A stretch of DNA of 64,000 bases from assembly GCF_001485435.1 (NCBI RefSeq), contig NZ_BCMS01000002.1:72763-136762 (forward strand). The letters are read 5' to 3'. The stretch is from Deinococcus grandis. Its GTDB lineage: Bacteria > Deinococcota > Deinococci > Deinococcales > Deinococcaceae. How positions within the stretch are numbered: position 1 is the first letter of the stretch; each line of letters starts with the position of its first letter. The notes below the pieces were generated by a model that was not told where the DNA came from, searched no databases, and worked only from the letters and a program-made list of their open reading frames with translations. The translations under genes and the position numbers were made by a program. This document shows, piece after piece, positions 60,674-64,000 of the stretch.

Positions 60674-61792
60674 TCAGCGGCTCTGGGTGTCGGCGGCGTC
60701 GCGCAGGGCGTCCCCGACGAAGTTGAAGGCCAGGACGCTGATCACGATCAGCACGCCGGGCAGCAGCAGCCAGGGGTGCTGGCTGAGCGTCTCGAAGTTC
60801 TGCGCGTCTTTCAGCAGCAGGCCCCAGCTCGTCATGGGTTCCTTGATGCCCAGGCCCAGGAAGCTCAGGGCGCTCTCGCCCAGGATGTAGCCGGGCAGGG
60901 CGAGGGTGGCGGTGACGATCAGGAAGGAGCTGAGGTTGGGCATGATGTGCCGCAGGATCACGCGCAGGTCCGGCGCGCCGATGGCCCGGGCGGCCTGCAC
61001 GTAGTCCAGGCCGCGCGCGCCCATGACCTGACCGCGCACCACGCGCGCCAGTCCGGCCCAGCCGATCAGGGCGAGCACCGCCACGATGCCCAGGTACACC
61101 CAGGTACTGGGCCACCTGGCGGGAATGATGGTGCTCAGGGCGAGCAGGATGGGCAGGCGCGGGAACGACAGCAGCACCTCCACCAGCCGCTGGATGAGGT
61201 TGTCCACCCAGCCGCCGAAGTACCCGCTGACGCCGCCCAGCACGATCCCGATGGTGAAGCTGATCAGGATGCCGATCAGTCCGACCGTGAGGCTCACCTG
61301 CGAGCCGACCAGCATGCGCGAGAGCAGGTCGCGGCCGAACTTGTCGGTGCCCAGCGGGAAGTAGTACCCGTCCCGCACGCCGAACAGGTGCCACTGGCTC
61401 CTGAAGACGCCCAGCAGCGAGTGGCGGCTCTCGGCCGGATCGTCGCCCCGCACGAGGAACAGGATGGGAATGGGCCGGGTGCGGTCCTCACTGAACGTGC
61501 TGGCGAAGGTCACGGGGTCGCGGGTTTTCCTGAATCCGTACACGAAGGGCCGCGTGAGCTGGCCGTCGTGCACGACGTGCACCGCCTGGGGCCGCTGGTA
61601 GGGGTACTCCTCGTGCTGGGCGGTGATGGAGTACGGCGCCAGGAAGCCGGAGAGCAGGGCCATCAGGTACAGCGCGGCGAGCACCCAGGCGCTGAGCACG
61701 CCAGCGCGGGAGCGGCGGAAGCGGCGCAGGGCCAGCTGGGCGGGCGTGAGGCGGGCGGGCGCGCGGGTCGGTGCGGCGGGCAGGGCAGTCAT
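60674..61792 (-). CDS. Dipeptide/oligopeptide ABC transporter permease (DppC/OppC type)
   Basis: 372 aa. An N-terminal cytoplasmic tail and first helix (VLSAWVLAALYLMALLSGFLAPYS) are followed by a large outside loop (about 60-170) and a five-helix core. The core carries GTDKFGRDLLSRMLVGSQVSLTVGL and the coupling motif YVQAARAIGAPDLRVILRHIMPNL (EAA loop). The outside loop with YPYQRPQAVHVVHDG is longer than in E. coli OppC. ATG 61792 overlaps the DppB-like stop. It forms the second half of the channel. Confidence 0.9.
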   Translation of the reverse strand: MTALPAAPTRAPARLTPAQLALRRFRRSRAGVLSAWVLAALYLMALLSGFLAPYSITAQHEEYPYQRPQAVHVVHDGQLTRPFVYGFRKTRDPVTFASTFSEDRTRPIPILFLVRGDDPAESRHSLLGVFRSQWHLFGVRDGYYFPLGTDKFGRDLLSRMLVGSQVSLTVGLIGILISFTIGIVLGGVSGYFGGWVDNLIQRLVEVLLSFPRLPILLALSTIIPARWPSTWVYLGIVAVLALIGWAGLARVVRGQVMGARGLDYVQAARAIGAPDLRVILRHIMPNLSSFLIVTATLALPGYILGESALSFLGLGIKEPMTSWGLLLKDAQNFETLSQHPWLLLPGVLIVISVLAFNFVGDALRDAADTQSR

Positions 61793-62760
61793 TCGAACCT
61801 CACGCGCGGGTCGGCCCAGGCCAGGGCCAGGTCGCTCAGGAGGTTGCCGATCAGGAGCAGCAGGGCGCTGAACATCAGCAGGGTCATGGCCACGAACTGG
61901 TCCTTGTTCAGCAGGGCGTCGTACAGGTACGGGCCGATGGTCGGGAGGTTCAGGACGATGCTGGCGATGATCGTGCCACTGATCAGGCTGGGCAGGCTCA
62001 GGCCCGCGAGGCTGATCAGGGGGTTCACGGCGTTGCGGACCGCGTGCCCCCACAGGACCCGCCGGCCGCCAGCGCCCTTGGCGCGCGCGGTGCGGATGAA
62101 GTCCTGCGACAGGACGTCCAGCATGGAGGCGCGCATCTGCCGCATCAGGCCCGCCACGCCTTCCAGGCCGATGGCGATCATGGGAATCCACAGGTGCGCG
62201 AGCAGATCCAGCACGCGGGCGACACTCCAGGGCGCGTCGATCATGTCCGGGCTGAACAGGCCGCCCACGTTCGTGCCGCCCAGGGCGAGCACCAGCGCGA
62301 TCAGGAGCAGCGCCACCAGGAAGTCCGGCGTGGCGAGGCTCAGGTACCCCAGGAAGTTCAGGGCGGCGCTGCGTTTGCGGTGGCGGTGCAGCGCGGTGTA
62401 GATACCTAGCGGGACCGCCACCACCCAGGAGACCAACAGGGTCAGCACGGCCAGGAAGACCGTCCAGCCCAGCCGTTCCCAGATCAGGCTGCTCACGGGG
62501 CGGCTGTTGGCGAACGAGTACCCGAAGTCACCGTGGAGCACGATGCCCTTCACCCAGTTCAGGTACTGCATCCAGACCGGCTGATCCAGGCCCAGCTGCC
62601 GGGTCATGGCCTGCAGGGCCTCGGGAGTCACGCGCGGATCCTCGCGGTACTGGTCGAGGAAACTGCCGGGTTGCAGCTGGATGACCGCGAAACACACCAC
62701 GCTGATGAGCAGCAGCGTGGGAATCATGCCCAGCACGCGGCGGACGGTGTACGTCAGCAT
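61789..62760 (-). CDS. Dipeptide/oligopeptide ABC transporter permease (DppB/OppB type)
   Basis: 323-aa permease with the N-terminal YTVRRVLGMIPTLLLISVVCF helix, the periplasmic motif VTPEALQAMTRQLGLDQPVWMQYLNW, and the EAA loop DFIRTARAKGAGGRRVLWGHAVRNA. No Shine-Dalgarno sequence precedes ATG 62760; instead GGAGG stands before an ATG 41 nt upstream that opens a 15-codon frame ending in overlap with this start (62801-62754). Translation may therefore be coupled to that leader. The substrate-binding gene lies 127 nt upstream. Confidence 0.9.
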   Translation of the reverse strand: MLTYTVRRVLGMIPTLLLISVVCFAVIQLQPGSFLDQYREDPRVTPEALQAMTRQLGLDQPVWMQYLNWVKGIVLHGDFGYSFANSRPVSSLIWERLGWTVFLAVLTLLVSWVVAVPLGIYTALHRHRKRSAALNFLGYLSLATPDFLVALLLIALVLALGGTNVGGLFSPDMIDAPWSVARVLDLLAHLWIPMIAIGLEGVAGLMRQMRASMLDVLSQDFIRTARAKGAGGRRVLWGHAVRNAVNPLISLAGLSLPSLISGTIIASIVLNLPTIGPYLYDALLNKDQFVAMTLLMFSALLLLIGNLLSDLALAWADPRVRFE

Positions 62761-62887
62761 TGCGGGGGAGTGGGGAGTGGGATGTGGGGAGTGGGTCGCA
62801 TGGAAACCTCCGGGAATTCAAAGCGAGGGGGTGGGTGCAGGTCTGGCCACTCACGGCCGGTCACCCGCACGCCACCCCCCACACCCT

Positions 62888-64000
<1,113 letters not shown>

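Overview
The window is very GC-rich, densely coding bacterial DNA that looks like Deinococcus. The evidence is the gene content, the frequent GTG and TTG starts, the many -10 boxes 6 to 8 nt upstream of a start codon (probable leaderless mRNAs), and small intergenic repeats. This assignment is an inference from style and content. I found no tRNA, rRNA, CRISPR array or recognisable transposase gene.

Layout. 1-2291: preT and the 5' part of preA (pyrimidine reduction), then a conspicuously AT-richer spacer. 2887-6161: an OmpR-type response regulator, a SARP-like regulator and a small protein. 6417-14312: an exopolysaccharide cluster with a PelF-type glycosyltransferase, a polytopic membrane protein, a LegB-like dehydratase, a nucleotidyltransferase, a lipoprotein deacetylase-like protein and a GH114-like hydrolase. 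Together these resemble the Pel/galactosaminogalactan pathways. 14341-22298: acyl-CoA, lipid and SDR operons on the minus strand, interrupted by a Doc/AbrB toxin-antitoxin pair. 23415-34738: a second cell-surface glycan cluster (flippase, GT2-GT4 fusion, large membrane protein, lipoprotein, secreted protein), with a partner-switching module (STAS, PP2C phosphatase/HATPase fusion, STAS, receiver) embedded in it. 35055-43770: a multi-GAF histidine kinase, a BadF-type kinase, a subtilisin-like lipoprotein and a TPR-GGDEF-EAL protein. 43804-49142: a glycerol regulon (SorC-type regulator, glpF, glpK, glpD) with paired operators. 49479-60621: a Zn/Cd-type P-type ATPase, an orphan PAAR protein, molybdate uptake genes and c-di-GMP enzymes (GGDEF, HD-GYP, GGDEF). 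60674-64000: a dipeptide/oligopeptide-type ABC transporter.

The most unusual signal is a family of seven non-coding elements of 132-135 bp. They have matching ends, two internal hairpins and a 3-bp T(G/C)A repeat at both borders, identical within each copy, which is the signature of MITE-type insertion. In at least four copies the duplicated triplet is the TGA stop codon of a neighbouring gene, so insertion leaves that gene intact. In two copies (33349-33482 and 55763-55896) the far end supplies a GGAG motif and the A of the ATG start of the next gene. The element therefore seems able to enter operons at stop codons and re-create a translation start for the downstream gene.

Functionally, two glycan clusters, several c-di-GMP turnover proteins, a phosphatase/STAS switch and a multi-GAF kinase lie within 55 kb. 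This suggests a region devoted to environmental control of surface polysaccharide.
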